Source: Botryotinia globosa
Lineage: Eukaryota; Ascomycota; Leotiomycetes; Helotiales; Sclerotiniaceae
NCBI GenBank assembly: GCA_014898425.1
Contig: RCSZ01000007.1
Span: 620,001-684,000 of the forward strand
Length of the DNA stretch: 64,000 nucleotides
Direction of reading: 5' to 3'
A program made the translations under genes and the position numbers. The notes under the pieces were generated by a model. That model was not told where the DNA came from and did not search any database. It worked only from the letters and a program-made list of their open reading frames with translations. Every line of letters starts with the position of its first letter. The first letter of the stretch is position 1. Shown here piece by piece: positions 1-11,875 of this stretch.

Positions 1-2784
1 TCATGGCGTTGGAGGCGTTTGAAATTGATACCCGATGGGGGGTTTTGAACCGAGATGGGAGTACCATCCTCGTCACCTCGGTCCTTTTTTGCAATTACGA
101 TAAGCAAAAAAACGAGATATGGTGAAAGATTGGGAGATTGTGAGGATATTATCATTATTTATTGTGTTTTGATTATTGGTGAATGTTGTAATGCAACTAA
201 TAATAGATACATAAGTACAAACAAGTCGCAAATTCCCAAGATACAATGCTACTCACGTGTCTCTATACTTTACAGAGTGTAAAATCGTCTCCTCGTCTGT
301 TCTTTCCATGTTATGGATGTGAACTGATAACCTTATACTGTATGATGAATGATATACGAGACAGAGAGAGGCGTAGAATGTAAGCTATTGATACGTGATA
401 AGAAATAGGTGGAGAACCCGAATCCCTCATCTCATCCGTGTCTGAATTCATCCAAACCATATCTCGATCTTTCGATTCTAAAGTCTCTCTCCCCTCTCTC
501 CCCTCTCCTCCACATCACAATGATAATCATGATCACATCCCAAGATCCCAAGTAGGTACAATCTGCAGGCCCGAGGCGAAGCTTTCGAAGCTTCTTCCAA
601 GAATTCTTGGAGACGAGCCACTTAGCAGTCAAATAAACCATAACGTTGCACTGATTTGCCAAGCGTCAAGATATGTGCGTAGTGACATACGATACGGGCC
701 ACAAGGTCAGAATCATCAACTCAAATCAGCAACCCAGGTTGGCGAAGGCTGAAAGGCTTATGCTTATTTCCCAGATACCAAAAGCTGGGTAAGAGACATA
801 TTGCTACCCGGCGCTTATTCCTGGAGCTGATAGTGAGTGACAAGCAACACAAGTTTGAAGATATGGCAAGACATCTCGCAACGAACAGAAACCAATCAAT
901 CAAAAGACTTCTAGTGAAAAACACGAGTAATGTTATCAAGCGCTTCAATCAATCAAAATAATTCCATTCAAAAGCACCAGTAATCATCACATACTCGTGA
1001 TGTATCTTTTAGGTTCTGACCTGCCGATGAAGGAATATGCCTATGCAATGTGCATACTGTACGGAGTAGCTAGGTAGGTCAGCACGAGGATATCGGTTAG
1101 ATGAATGAGGAAACACCTCCGATGAGCGATACGAATTGAATTCCTTATCTCGACATCCATCTTCATTCAGACAGACCTCGGGAGTGTAAGCCAGCAAGCT
1201 GTTGGAATTTGGAATTTGGAACTTGGAACTTGGAACCATTGATCAGGATATTGAAAATCCCGGGTATCCTCGCTCAACATCGCTCTTCCACGGAATGAAT
1301 TGGCCGAAATGCTGAATGTATTCTCACTATCTTTGAATATTGAACCAACAAGAATCGATGAACTCGGAAAGTACTGATAAAGAGATGCAATACAATACGA
1401 CGGATAGATGGTCGTGATCATAATGATGTGCCTGCAGACTTGGCATTCAACTCATTATCTGGTAACTATTCCGAAATCCGAAGAGATGATATCAATTCAT
1501 CTGCCTAGTATTCACTTGAATATCCATCTATCATCCATCACATCCAGCTGTACGTCAACAAACTGTCAACTTCAACAATAGACACCTCATCTATCATACA
1601 GTACACAAGAAACCAAAGAAACCACAGAAATCAAGCACAAAGAAATGTCAACATATAAAAGTCAAGAAACATCTCAAGAGTCATTAGTTATTCATCAATC
1701 ATTATGAGTCAATCGGTCTATCTGTTACCATTATCTGCCTGTCTACCTAAAATAATAAACGGATAGGAAGCTACAACCATGCTTTTGATACTCGATACTA
1801 TCCGAATATAAGATTACATACAAGACCTACAAATATCTACAAATTGGTATGACAGTCGTCAAGATAGTAAGCAAATAAGATAGATAGCAATACGAAGAAG
1901 AGATCTCAGCCTCTTATCTCACATCATTCTAGATTTCAAATTCCAGAATATCAACATCAATAAAGATGTGAAGAATAATAGGGATATTATTCTTCTCGCT
2001 AATATTCATGTTTATAATATATGGAGGAAGTATCTTATTGATTTACTTACTTTTATACTCCCTCACCCTTTCTTCCCTCCTCTCTAGTTCTCAATCGTCG
2101 TCTTCATCTTTATGTTTCCATATCTGCTTGATCCCTTTACTGTATATATATCTAGAAACCTAAATATTACAATTTATTTCAAAATTATAAAAATAATTTA
2201 TCTTAATATTTATATCCTTTCATATACTCCCCTCCACTCCACTCCTCCACTCCTCCCCATCCTTCTCTTCACATCCCATCCCTTCTAGTTCTCAGTCCTC
2301 GTCTTCGTCTAAGTCTTCGTCTTTGCCGTTACATTTACTGAAATACCTTGTTACTTTACTATATATCTCAGTACTACAGCTCTATTTCGTGTTCATCCAA
2401 TTCACATCCATACAACTTCGATATCTCAACATCTCCATCCTGCATCTCCATCCAGCATCTCCATCCAGCTTTTAACTTCAAATTCATCCAAACTCAACAT
2501 CTCAATACCTCACCCGACTTTATATCTCATGCAGCTTCAATATTTCACCCAATTTCTTCATCCAACTTTAATATCCATCCAACTTTAATATCCATACAAC
2601 TTCAAAATCTTACTAATAACTTCAAATCCATGCAACCTCAAAATCTCATATTTACTTACTTACATAACTTTCTATTGATATTCAATATCTTTATTCAAAT
2701 CCATTTATTTTACAATCTCATAATCTCATAACTACCTAAATATATATCTCAATCTCAATCTCAATCCACCAGATCTCAACATCT

Positions 2785-2912
2785 CACAACCAACTTCACA
2801 ACCAACTTCACAATCAACTTCACAACCAACTTCACAACCAGCTCTATAATCAGCTCCATAATCAACTTCATAATCAACTCCATAATCAACTCCATAATCA
2901 ACTCCATAATCA
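2785..2912. repeat. 12-bp tandem repeat, about 10.7 copies
   Basis: A 12-base unit is repeated head to tail. The left copies read CACAACCAACTT and the right copies drift to CATAATCAACTC, so the array shows a gradient of unit variants. Seen directly in the sequence. Confidence 0.85.
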
Positions 2913-2974
2913 CAACTACAAATTAAACAAATATATTACAAATTATATTATCTCTTTAGATTACTTTCAATTCA

Positions 2975-3030
2975 CCAATCTCCAATCTCCAATCTCCAAT
3001 CTCCAATCTCCAATCTCCAATCTCCAATCT
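2975..3030. repeat. 7-bp minisatellite, 8 exact copies
   Basis: Eight uninterrupted copies of CCAATCT. There are no spacers, so it is not a CRISPR array. It lies in the pyrimidine-rich flank. Confidence 0.9.
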
Positions 3031-3373
3031 CAAGACAAAATATAAAGTATACAAACAAACAAATATATAATCAAAAGAAGATTAATGTATATACTTATCT
3101 ATTCATTCATTCATTCATCCATCCATATAACAAATAATATCTCCTTCTTTTACCTATTCTTCTCTCCTCTATTCTTTTCTTTCCTAAAACTTCAATGCAA
3201 ATTCAGATGCACAACTCAACTTCCACTTCATCAATATCCAATCAATCACTCGTTATTCCCCTCCCCTCCACTCTCGCCTAATCCTCTACTTCCTACTTCC
3301 TACTCCCTACCCCCTACCCCAAATTCCCCATCCCACACTCCACCCCTCACACACCCCTCCACAAACTCCCTCA

Positions 3374-4354
3374 TTACCCTCCCCATCCCCCCAATAACCG
3401 CCTCCAAATCTCCCCCCAACCAAGCCTCCCCCCCCCCTCCTCCCCCCTCCTAACCGCACCATCAAGCTCCCCCAAAACCCCCGCCAACCCCTCCTCCACC
3501 CCACCCTCCACCATCCCCTTAACAATCTCCTCTTCCCCCACAACGAAATGAATAATCTCTCTCCCCAACAATTCCGTCAGGAGCGCAGCAATCTCATCAT
3601 AAGACCATCATTCTGGTCCTCTCAAAAACAATTCCTTCCCCATCAATCCCTGCTCAAAACCATCACTTCTCCACCCAATGAGTGCTTTACGCGCCACATT
3701 TGCGATATCCTCTACACTCACAAACGGGATTTTTCCTTTCCCCGTCGCTGAGATGACTCGATTCTCATCGCGGATGGTATATAAATGGTGCATTTCCGAG
3801 AAATTTTCCATAAACCAACTTGGTTTCAATATCGTCCATTCCACTGCATGCGGGTTGCAATTCCTCGATTCTTCAAGTGTCTGAGACTTCCTTCCCTTTT
3901 CCTTTATAGACTCAGATATCTGAGATACAATTGGTCCATCCCCACAATGCAGTATACTCCCACTCAAAAATACAATTCTTCTTACTCCTCTCTGAATCAC
4001 TCCATCAATAAATCTTTTCGCCAGAGGAAGTGCATCGAGAACAGGAGGAGCGATCATAAAAACCGCTTCGATTGAATTTTCCTTCGCGTCGCCGTCCCCC
4101 TCGGATGAGATAAAAGGGTTATCATAACTATTCGTATCCAACCAATCGAACTCAACTCCTTGAGTGTTTGGTAGTGATACTGGAGATGACCCGGATCGAG
4201 ATGCTACAACAACGTTATATCCATCGCCAGAGAGGAAAGGAGCGATTCGTCGGGCGACCTTTCCCGTACCACCGAGAAGTAAAATAGTAGCTATGTTCGT
4301 CCCGCCATTCTTCACTCCAATATCAGTATCCTTGATCTCATTCCTGTCCATCAT
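3374..4354 (-). pseudogene. NmrA/EasG-like NAD(P)-binding oxidoreductase with in-frame TGA
   Basis: An atypical short-chain, NmrA-type Rossmann protein that resembles the fungal festuclavine dehydrogenase/EasG-like family (a known NAD(P)-binding family; substrate here unknown). Visible features are a nucleotide-binding LLLGGTGKVARR motif near the N-terminus, then MIAPP, GVRRIVFLSGSI, WTILKPSWFMENFSE and IPFVSVEDIA, all in family order. The frame runs without a break to TGA at 3610-3608, directly after LRGPE. The same frame continues past the stop with WSYDEIAALLTELLGREI, which matches the family's segment after GPE. The stop therefore sits inside conserved sequence and removes about 78 codons. 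The first usable ATG pair is at 4354/4351; the frame is open further upstream only through a TTG. No GT..AG pair removes the TGA sensibly. The last about 25 codons lie in a G-rich run and may also be damaged. It is a pseudogene, a truncated protein of about 248 residues, or a base error. Confidence 0.75.
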
Positions 4355-4840
4355 TCCAAAATCTGGCTGTGGCGTCCTATCAATTTCTCCGCAATCCTTG
4401 ACCAATACCCTTGAATTCGATCAAGAATTCGTGGATTCGGGATTCCATCCTTGATTGATAGAATGGTGGGGAAATCGAAGGAAGGTAAAATCGATCAAAT
4501 ACCCCAAGGGTTTATTTGGACGATCCGATTACCGGCATGATTCATGTCCACTCAAGACCCTGCGTATCTGCATGATTTTCACACCAATGTAATATCCATG
4601 ACTTTAGTCACTTCAATTGCATACCCGAAGAAAGCCGGACCACTTTACCCCTCCGTTGTGGTGGCGAACTCCGGTCCTTCCGTAACTCGAACAATTTTGT
4701 TGGGAGTTTCGAATTTTGGTGGTGGGATTGTCTTCAAAATTTACACACCTGAAAAAGTATATCTTCAAGCAAGAATAAATCTACAAGATTGTCAATAAAG
4801 CTTCGTGGAGAAAAGGAAACGTGATCGATCAGGATAAAAC
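4355..4840. other. intergenic, no gene seen
   Basis: This is the 5' side of the NmrA-like gene and the 3' side of the Zn2Cys6 regulator gene (both minus strand). Only short open frames are present. Confidence 0.5.
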
Positions 4841-6569
4841 TTACATGTGAATTCCCATTTGTTGTTGAACTTCTCTCCAATCAAATTTGCGTTCATACTG
4901 ATGTTGCCTTCTCCAAAGGATTTCGAGTAATTCCAAGGCTCGATCAGCATGCTGTATGATTTTGATTAGCTTCAATTCAGACACTTTACTCCTCATGGTC
5001 TTTCCTATCATGCTCATACAAATAAACTTACATAAAGTGCAATCCTAGTATCAGCCTTCAACTTCTTCCTAACAGTATCCTCTACCGCCCAATCATTAAA
5101 GATACTTGCTCCTGCTGCAAACAATCCATAATACAAACCCATCTCCAATCCATAGCCCTCTGGTGTCTCAGCGGCAATATCTAGAACCTGTGTAATTGCT
5201 TCTGAAACTTCTGGAGATGGTGGTTCTTCACCAACGGGATTAATAATGTGATGAATGAAGAGGATGCATCCGTACATGCAAGCCTTTGTACTAGAGAATG
5301 CTTCAGCTTCGAGAGTTTCCGCGACGGTGAGTTTAGTATCGCGTGGTTGTCGTCGCCAATCGTTAGAAAGATCCCGGAGCATAGGCGAACAATTTTGCCA
5401 CCACATTTGAACCTCATGTTTGATTCCAATGGCTTCTTGTTTAATGATGATCTGTTCTTCGACCGATGTTTCGACAAGGGAACGACTGGATAGACGAGAT
5501 AACTTGGCCATAAATATCATAAACACATGGAATTCTCCTGTCATAACACCGCCCGGGTCATAATACGGCCAATTCAAGGTTGGTTCCGCTGATGAAGGCG
5601 AATCGCCAAGTTGCTTTGGACTTGTTGATAGTGTTGGGGCATCTTCAAGCCAATAATTCCCAGGTAGTAAAGGACCTTGTCCTGCCCATAGAGAACCAGA
5701 AACATCAAGTAACGCAAAGAATCTCGTGAGGAAATCCGACTTTTTAGGACCTCCGCGATGTAAGATAAGATCTCGCGCACCCTTCAGATGCTCCAACCAT
5801 AATCCTCTATCTGAATGTGATATCTATCATATATCAGCCACGTGGATCATAATACAAGTAAATTGAGAAAAGGGAATTACCTCATAAACACATAGTAAAA
5901 GACAAGCACCCAATGTGGCATTTTGTTTCGCAACTGAATTGTCACATAATGCTGTGTTGAGTTCTCTCAAGGCCATGGAATAATGTTTGGTAGCCTTGAC
6001 CGCATGCTGCTTGTCAGTCCTACTCATATGGCCTGCTGCCACTGCGATAATACTATGTAACAAAGCCGGACTGGTCGTTACAAATGGTACCAATTCTTCT
6101 TTGAAAGGATTCCCTTCATCATCATTTGCATATGCCAAGAATCTGGTGCAAAACCCCACAAAATGATGAATATAGGGCATGGTCGTTTTATCAATATTAG
6201 GGAATTCAATAACGAACGAATCTTTGGGAATACGTGTTTTACCAAGAGCAAGCTGTTGCGTGGTAGGCAAGGAACTGGTACTGGAGATTCCATGACCGTG
6301 AGATGTCGTGGCGAGCATGTGAGCTGGAGGTGTACTCCATTTACAATCGCGTTGAAGGCGAATACAGCGACCACAATCGGGTTTCCCTTCATCACATTTC
6401 ACTTTCCTTGCTCGACATGTTAAGCAACCTTGAACGCGTCAGAATTGAAGCCAGAAGCCATATGCCCATTGCCATATGGATGAGATTGATGATTGATGTG
6501 TGAAAGGAACGTGAACGGACCTGTTCTTGTTCGAGGTACAGGGGCTTTAATCCCCATTCCCGGAGCCAT
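4841..6569 (-). CDS. Zn2Cys6 fungal transcription factor (499 aa, 4 exons)
   Basis: A nuclear DNA-binding regulator of the Gal4-type zinc cluster family. Exons by splice signals: 6569-6521, 6428-5881, 5823-5032 and 4951-4841, totalling 500 codons with stop. The first intron splits the zinc cluster immediately before its first cysteine. The cluster is complete, with cysteines at residues 18, 21, 28, 35, 38 and 45 (CX2CX6CX6CX2CX6C). The middle and C-terminal parts match the fungal-specific transcription factor regulatory domain, with segments such as ACLLLCVYE and WLEHLKGARDLI. In exon 3 the acceptor at 5824 was chosen because it keeps frame and restores this conserved stretch; the nearer CAG does not. 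The final exon ends QQQMGIHM. It lies about 1.25 kb downstream of an Atg22-like permease on the same strand, so local control of that transporter is possible but unproven. Confidence 0.9.
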
Positions 6570-7821
6570 ATTTACTTTGATATTAGAGGCATTCAAATTC
6601 GTTTTCCCTTTGTACATATCAAGGAAGGGATGGCTGTGGTGTTTGGTCGACAGAGGATATGAAACGTGGAAGTTGTCGACGTTTTCTGATATCGAATGTT
6701 GTACTGAGTAGTTGATTTGTAAAAGCAAAAAAGAGTCAATGCAACACGAACACAGTGTAGTGACTCGTGAGTAAAGTCCACTTTCTTGAGGCCTGTCGAT
6801 CTATTAACCAGGTGTGTACAACCTGGCGCTCAAGCTTTACTTGAAGAAGATTAGAATGTATACGACTGAGCCACTTTCGAAGCTTTCAATACTCTTCATT
6901 GGTCAAGTCCGGTCCCGAGAATAAATAACACTCAATACTTCATTCAATGTTTTGGACATCCATTCGTACGAAGCTGAAAAAGAATCAAAAAAAGGAGTAC
7001 CCCGTATCATCCCTAGTAAATGATAATCTATGTGAAAATTTGAAAAAAGAGATTAATCATTGTATGATATGGAATTGTATGGAAAATTCGTCTAATTGTA
7101 ATGAACCCCTTCATTGCTCCATCGCTTCATCTCTACATCTCTCTCAGATCTACCGGTACACCACTTCCTAAATTCAAAATCTTTAAAGATAAACATCTAG
7201 AGCCATCAAGATCTCTGATCCTTCGTCATAGACTCAATAATCTTTGACTTTGATATTGATCATGTGGGTTCCAACTTGATTTCTAAACTCCTGACGGGTC
7301 AACTACAGTCTACAAAGTATACTTTTCTCCAAGTTCCAACATTATAGTTTCATCGATCAAACAATTGCTTTGTGATAATTGGTTCATTCTTCAATATTTC
7401 AAATTAGTGCGGGGTGATCAAACCCTGTAAAAATTCCTTTAGTTCGAGATAGTTGGGAATAGCCTGCGGCATTCCTACCTGCAAGAGTCTGAATTGAGAA
7501 GTTATATATGCCGGAAGGGAAGAAAGGAGGCCCGCGGGAAGATCTGGAAATCTATGGAAGGTTGAAGATGGGGGATTTTGTTCATGGATGGATGGGTAAG
7601 GTAGATAGATGTAGGATTCGAATCCTTATACTGTAAACCTTGTAGTATGTTCATGTACCGGTACACGTTCATGTTCAATGAATGGATCCCAAGATTGTCA
7701 TTCTAGACGTATACGTAAATCAAATTAAAATCTAAACTATATCTTCAAACATATATAAGTACTCTGTAGAAATGCATCAACATGTAGAAATCATCATCAT
7801 AACCCTGAAACACATGCCCAT
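6570..7821. other. intergenic: regulator promoter and permease 3' flank
   Basis: No supported gene. It should contain the promoter of the zinc-cluster regulator (start 6569) and the 3' end of the permease gene. Around 7617 there is a short palindrome resembling a tRNA T-arm, but no tRNA body surrounds it. Confidence 0.5.
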
Positions 7822-9664
7822 TTATATCGACTTATCCAATCCTCTACTGCTCTCTGTAGAATCAGATCTGCCTGTGTTCAAATCATTATCTCTAACCTTT
7901 TGCAAGTCCGACCTCTCTCTCTCCAAATACTCTGCGCATTCAACTCTGCTCTTCGTCTCACTGATCCAAAAGATTGCAACTGTAGGAACGAATATCAATG
8001 CTGCCACGAAAGGAAATGCTGCCCATTGACTGCCATTGCGATCAACAATAGCACTTGAAACAATAGGCCCGATCCATGCTGAACCTTTCGAGACAATACC
8101 CAAAAGACTGAAGAACAAATATTCTCTACCTTTAGGAACCAATTCTGCCATGAATGCTTGTCCATATGGAAATTGAGCACCGAGGGTAATTCCATATTGT
8201 GCTTGAAAGAGCCAAAACTCCCATTCGTTGTGGAAACCAAACTTGGTAGTCCAGAGACCTATCATTCCCCAAAGCGCAATGAGTACACAACCGCAATTGC
8301 AAAATTGAAGCATGGTCTTGGTACGGATCTTGAGTGTTTCTTGAAGATAATAGGCACCGAAGACTCCGACTGTAGTTGAGCCACCTTGTACCATGATGAG
8401 ATAGGTATTTTGTGTCGCGGAGAATTGAACAACTTGCGTTTGTGCGATTGAGACGAGTGTAAGTAACGTAGCGACTCCATCTGCCAATAAGAAAAATGCA
8501 ATCAAGTAGTAGAAAGTTTGTCTCAACTTCCATACCTGCTTCGCGGCGAAATACGTTTGCTTGAAACCAAAGGTAAGATAATTGTCACCCTTTGGTAGAG
8601 GTGGTCCGGGTCGCTTCTTTTCCCAGATAAACCATGGAATGGCAAGAATAATCCACCATCCAGTGGTAACCGCAACAGATACAGAGTATCCCCAATTGTT
8701 TTGTTGTGTAGAATCATTCGCACCAATTCCTGCTAAGGCTGCTAATGCTAAAGCACCACAAATTGTGAATCCAACATTATTCCACCCATAACTGATATTC
8801 ATAACCTTGGATCTTGCCATTGAGCACTTGTCTTCGTATTCTTGTTCTGTTAATGTGCCTTGGGCATAATCTTCTCTCGCTTTGTGAACTTCGGGAAGGT
8901 CGTGAGCCAGTTTGGGAAATATTGCGTTGAAGAAAACATAGGAAGACCACCAAGTCACACCTGGATAAGATCTCAGACACTGTGTATTTCTGCGATACAA
9001 TTGGGAACTTACTGCTGATAATGTAAAGAGCCATGGCGATTCTCCATTGATGTGCATATTTTACTCCCAAGAACCCGAATTCAAAGGCGAATGTGATGAG
9101 GGAAAAAATTCTCACAACCCATGGATTCCAATTACCGAAATCCGCCAAACTTCCAATTGTGAGAAAAAGTACAGCTTGTGAAACGAAGGTCAATCCTGAT
9201 GCTATCAACACCACCGATGTATATGCTTTTGTGCCTCCATTCCAGAAGACATGGCAGGGGGTATCATCGCCGCAAGGTGCGCTACCCAATGGCAAGATGT
9301 TTGGATTAAAACCGGCTTGGTATATCAAGTTCTGAAAGAGAAGACTCGAGCTGAAGATCAATCGGTGTTATTAATCGCATGATATCGAGGGGTGGTTGTA
9401 CGAGATGGATGGATGGGCCGGTAAAGCTTACTATTGGAAAGAGCCAATTCCATTATTTCCTGCATAGTATGCATAATACGACCACAGTTCTTTCTTTGTC
9501 GCAGGTGGTCCTGTATCTTTTTGATGTGCAAGAAAGACGTTATTTGATGGCGCACTCCCTATTTCAGTCCCGACTGTTCCATCTTCAGCGCTTTGATAAG
9601 AATCTGGAGCGGCCACAGCAGTGAAGGGTAACTTGTCAACGGTTTCATGCTCCGCAGCCGTCAT
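7822..9664 (-). CDS. Atg22-like MFS transporter (569 aa, 3 exons)
   Basis: A polytopic membrane permease resembling the fungal Atg22-like family (MFS fold; characterised members export amino acids from the vacuole during autophagy). Exons 9664-9432, 9350-9013 and 8960-7822 join to exactly 570 codons. The first intron splits a Tyr codon in the family-like segment GIGSFQYSSLLFQNLIYQAG, and the second restores SSVTWWSSYVFFNAIFPKL. The N-terminal about 60 residues are polar and cytosolic in character. Many hydrophobic segments follow, then a final transmembrane stretch ending FWISETKSR and a charged tail. Substrate and location cannot be read from sequence; plasma membrane or vacuole are both possible. 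The next gene downstream on the same strand is a zinc-cluster regulator. Confidence 0.85.
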
Positions 9665-11875
9665 GATGAAAGAGTTTGGATAAGGCTAAGACACAGAGGC
9701 TAATAAGAGAGAGTGGACATTGAAGAAGAGAGACCGGGAAAAGGCAGGAAGAAGTATGAAACTGAATCCGACAAACCTAGAAACTAGTATGCGCCCTGCA
9801 AATTTGAATGGTACATTGGCCACAACGGTGTGTGCGGTTCTTGACAAACACGGTTACAAGTTACGGCGCACAGAGTTCAAGCAAGCCTCTGAGTGTTTCC
9901 TTACCTACTTCGTATAAGCGTGCGGACTCGAGACGGAGAGCAAATGGCAGATGGGAGAGCAAGCCGACGATGTAACCGGAAATGGGTTGTTGAAGAAGCA
10001 TTGATCTGCGCACTGGCCGGCTTTGATTCGATTTTCACTGATTGTTAAACATCGGCGGAACTCATGAAGGAGTTCATTCTCTTCAACCCTTTTTTCTTTT
10101 CTTCTTCTTCCCTTGGTTCAATTTCCAGTGATGGCGCCGATCCTTGTCGAGGACCCATCTTGCTCATTCTCGAGCCAGTGTCGAGCCAGTGTGAGGCAGT
10201 GTGAGGCAGTGTGAGGCAGTGTGAGGCAGTGTCGAGCCAGTGTCGAGGGTCATTTTTGAAAAAGTGAGGTAAGGAAATCCCAGGATAACGGAAAGTCTAA
10301 TAAATGAAAGTCTCTCCACTGCACCGAGTCCACTCGTTTGATGTTCTTCTCCGTGTGTATAAGGCTACCTGGGTAGATAGCCGTAATCTAGTCCAATGAG
10401 TGGAGCGAGTCCAGTCAGTAATCACATGTTTCTAGACTCCCAACTCCCGACTCCCGACTCCCGAGACTCCGAGCGGCGGGTAAACCGTCTAATGGATTGA
10501 TTATTAATAGCCGTTCATCATCCTGGACGAGAGAAACCTACCCAAGGCTACCAGGGCTAGTCGGTGGTATAAATCTATATATACTCCGTACCTATATTCC
10601 TATGAGCTCATTGATCCCAGTCTCCCAGAGTCGCATTTTCCCAGGAAAGGGGAAAAAGGGACTCGACTTCTCAAGGGAGGGGATTATACCGTCATTCCAA
10701 CTTGTCCCCGTGATTCTATTCCACCTCAAGACCCGACCCAAATTAGTGCCTGAAGGTCTAGGTATCCATTTTTAATCTTTTATACTTCTGGGAATCGGTC
10801 AAAGGCATTCTGCCGTTTCGAATGGGAAGGCGGTACCAAGACAACCTTTATTGCACTCCACCTTGCTCAAGTGGCTCTCGGTGGTTAACTGCGAACCTAC
10901 CTCTAGTGTGTATGTAGTAGGTAGGTACCTCCTCTGTGCATAACTTTTATCCCATCCTATCCCATTCCCTCACATTCCCTCACATGACACGACATCTACC
11001 AAGATACCTACTGCCTACTGGTAAAGGTAAATATACTAAAAATACACCCACCACATTCACTAAATCCACCCCCTCAGATCCTTTATTTGCTGTCCTCTCT
11101 CCATCTATTATCATTTCACTAAGCTTCACCAAGCTTCACTAACTTTCACTAATTCGACATAAATGTCATTTCGAGTCATTTATGCTCGCCTATCTCCGAT
11201 TTTATCTCTCCACATGACTAATAAGTCTAGAGTACGTACCATCACTACTTTGTACTGCTCACTCCTGCTCACTCCTGCTCACTCCTGTCCCTTCCTCTCC
11301 CTTCCTGTCCCTTCCTGTCATAATGTCTTCCACGTCGGAAAGATAAAGGAATCAACCTTGAATGCCATCCATTCTCAAATACCTACCGGCGTCGCATATC
11401 TTGCAGATTACTCTAAAGTCCAGGTGGTACTGGACCTGCCGAGCTGCCTTATTGAACTTATCTCAAAGTTCCCACTCCTCGTCGGGTCATCGCTCGCTCG
11501 CCTTACGCCTACATACCAAAAAAGGATATCCTTACTTTTGTAGGCGAGGAGAGAAGGTTAATATGTCCGCAAATGATTGATATAATAAACCTCTAATTGA
11601 GATCATGTATGTTCATCTTTATTATATGAAGAGGATCTCATCATCTCTTGCTATCTTTTGTTCTTTTTGAAACTTTATCCATTATACCCTTTTCATTGGT
11701 TTTTTTTTTTTTTTTTTTTTTTCTCTTTGGCAAGATACTTTTGTTATAAACTCGTGATACCCAATCCATTTTCAACCTCGTCTACAACTAAAAGCTACGA
11801 ACATCGAACATCGACATCGACAGCGATATCGATTTTTGTCCTTTCAGCATTTAGAATTTGGCAAATATTGGCAAG
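9665..11875. other. intergenic with short tandem repeats
   Basis: The spacer between the divergently transcribed permease and hydantoinase genes, holding both promoters. I see several short repeats (10171-10248, the 11255-11320 pyrimidine repeats, and a run of about 22 T at 11701). The last 150 bases before 11876 are pyrimidine-rich, as expected for a fungal 5' leader. No coding region is supported. Confidence 0.5.
10171..10248. repeat. 10-bp tandem repeat
   Basis: Four central copies of GTGAGGCAGT are flanked on both sides by the variant unit GTCGAGCCAGT. Seen directly in the sequence. Confidence 0.85.

Larger units (their letters stand above)
1..3373. other. gene-poor, low-complexity left flank
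   Basis: I see no convincing gene here. Positions 1-2050 look like ordinary intergenic DNA with only short open frames. From about 2060 to 3370 the plus strand becomes strongly pyrimidine-rich, with stacked short tandem repeats (listed separately) and long runs of C and T that produce artificial open frames. The pyrimidine tract runs directly into the 3' end of the NmrA-like gene, whose last codons are therefore G-rich. Confidence 0.6.

Noticed and set aside
3..125. Open frame at the left edge (ALEAFEIDTRWGVLNRDGS...)
   Set aside because: Could be the 3' end of a gene starting outside the window, but there is no recognisable family and it is too short to support.
2975..3030. CRISPR-like regular repeat
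   Set aside because: Seven-base units without spacers; a minisatellite in a eukaryote.
3085..3543. Overlapping open frames on both strands rich in Pro/Ser or Gly/Trp/Arg
   Set aside because: Produced by pyrimidine-rich low-complexity DNA; the in-frame minus-strand part belongs to the NmrA-like gene remnant.
7605..7640. tRNA T-arm-like GGATTCGAATCC
   Set aside because: No acceptor, D or anticodon stems can be formed around it.
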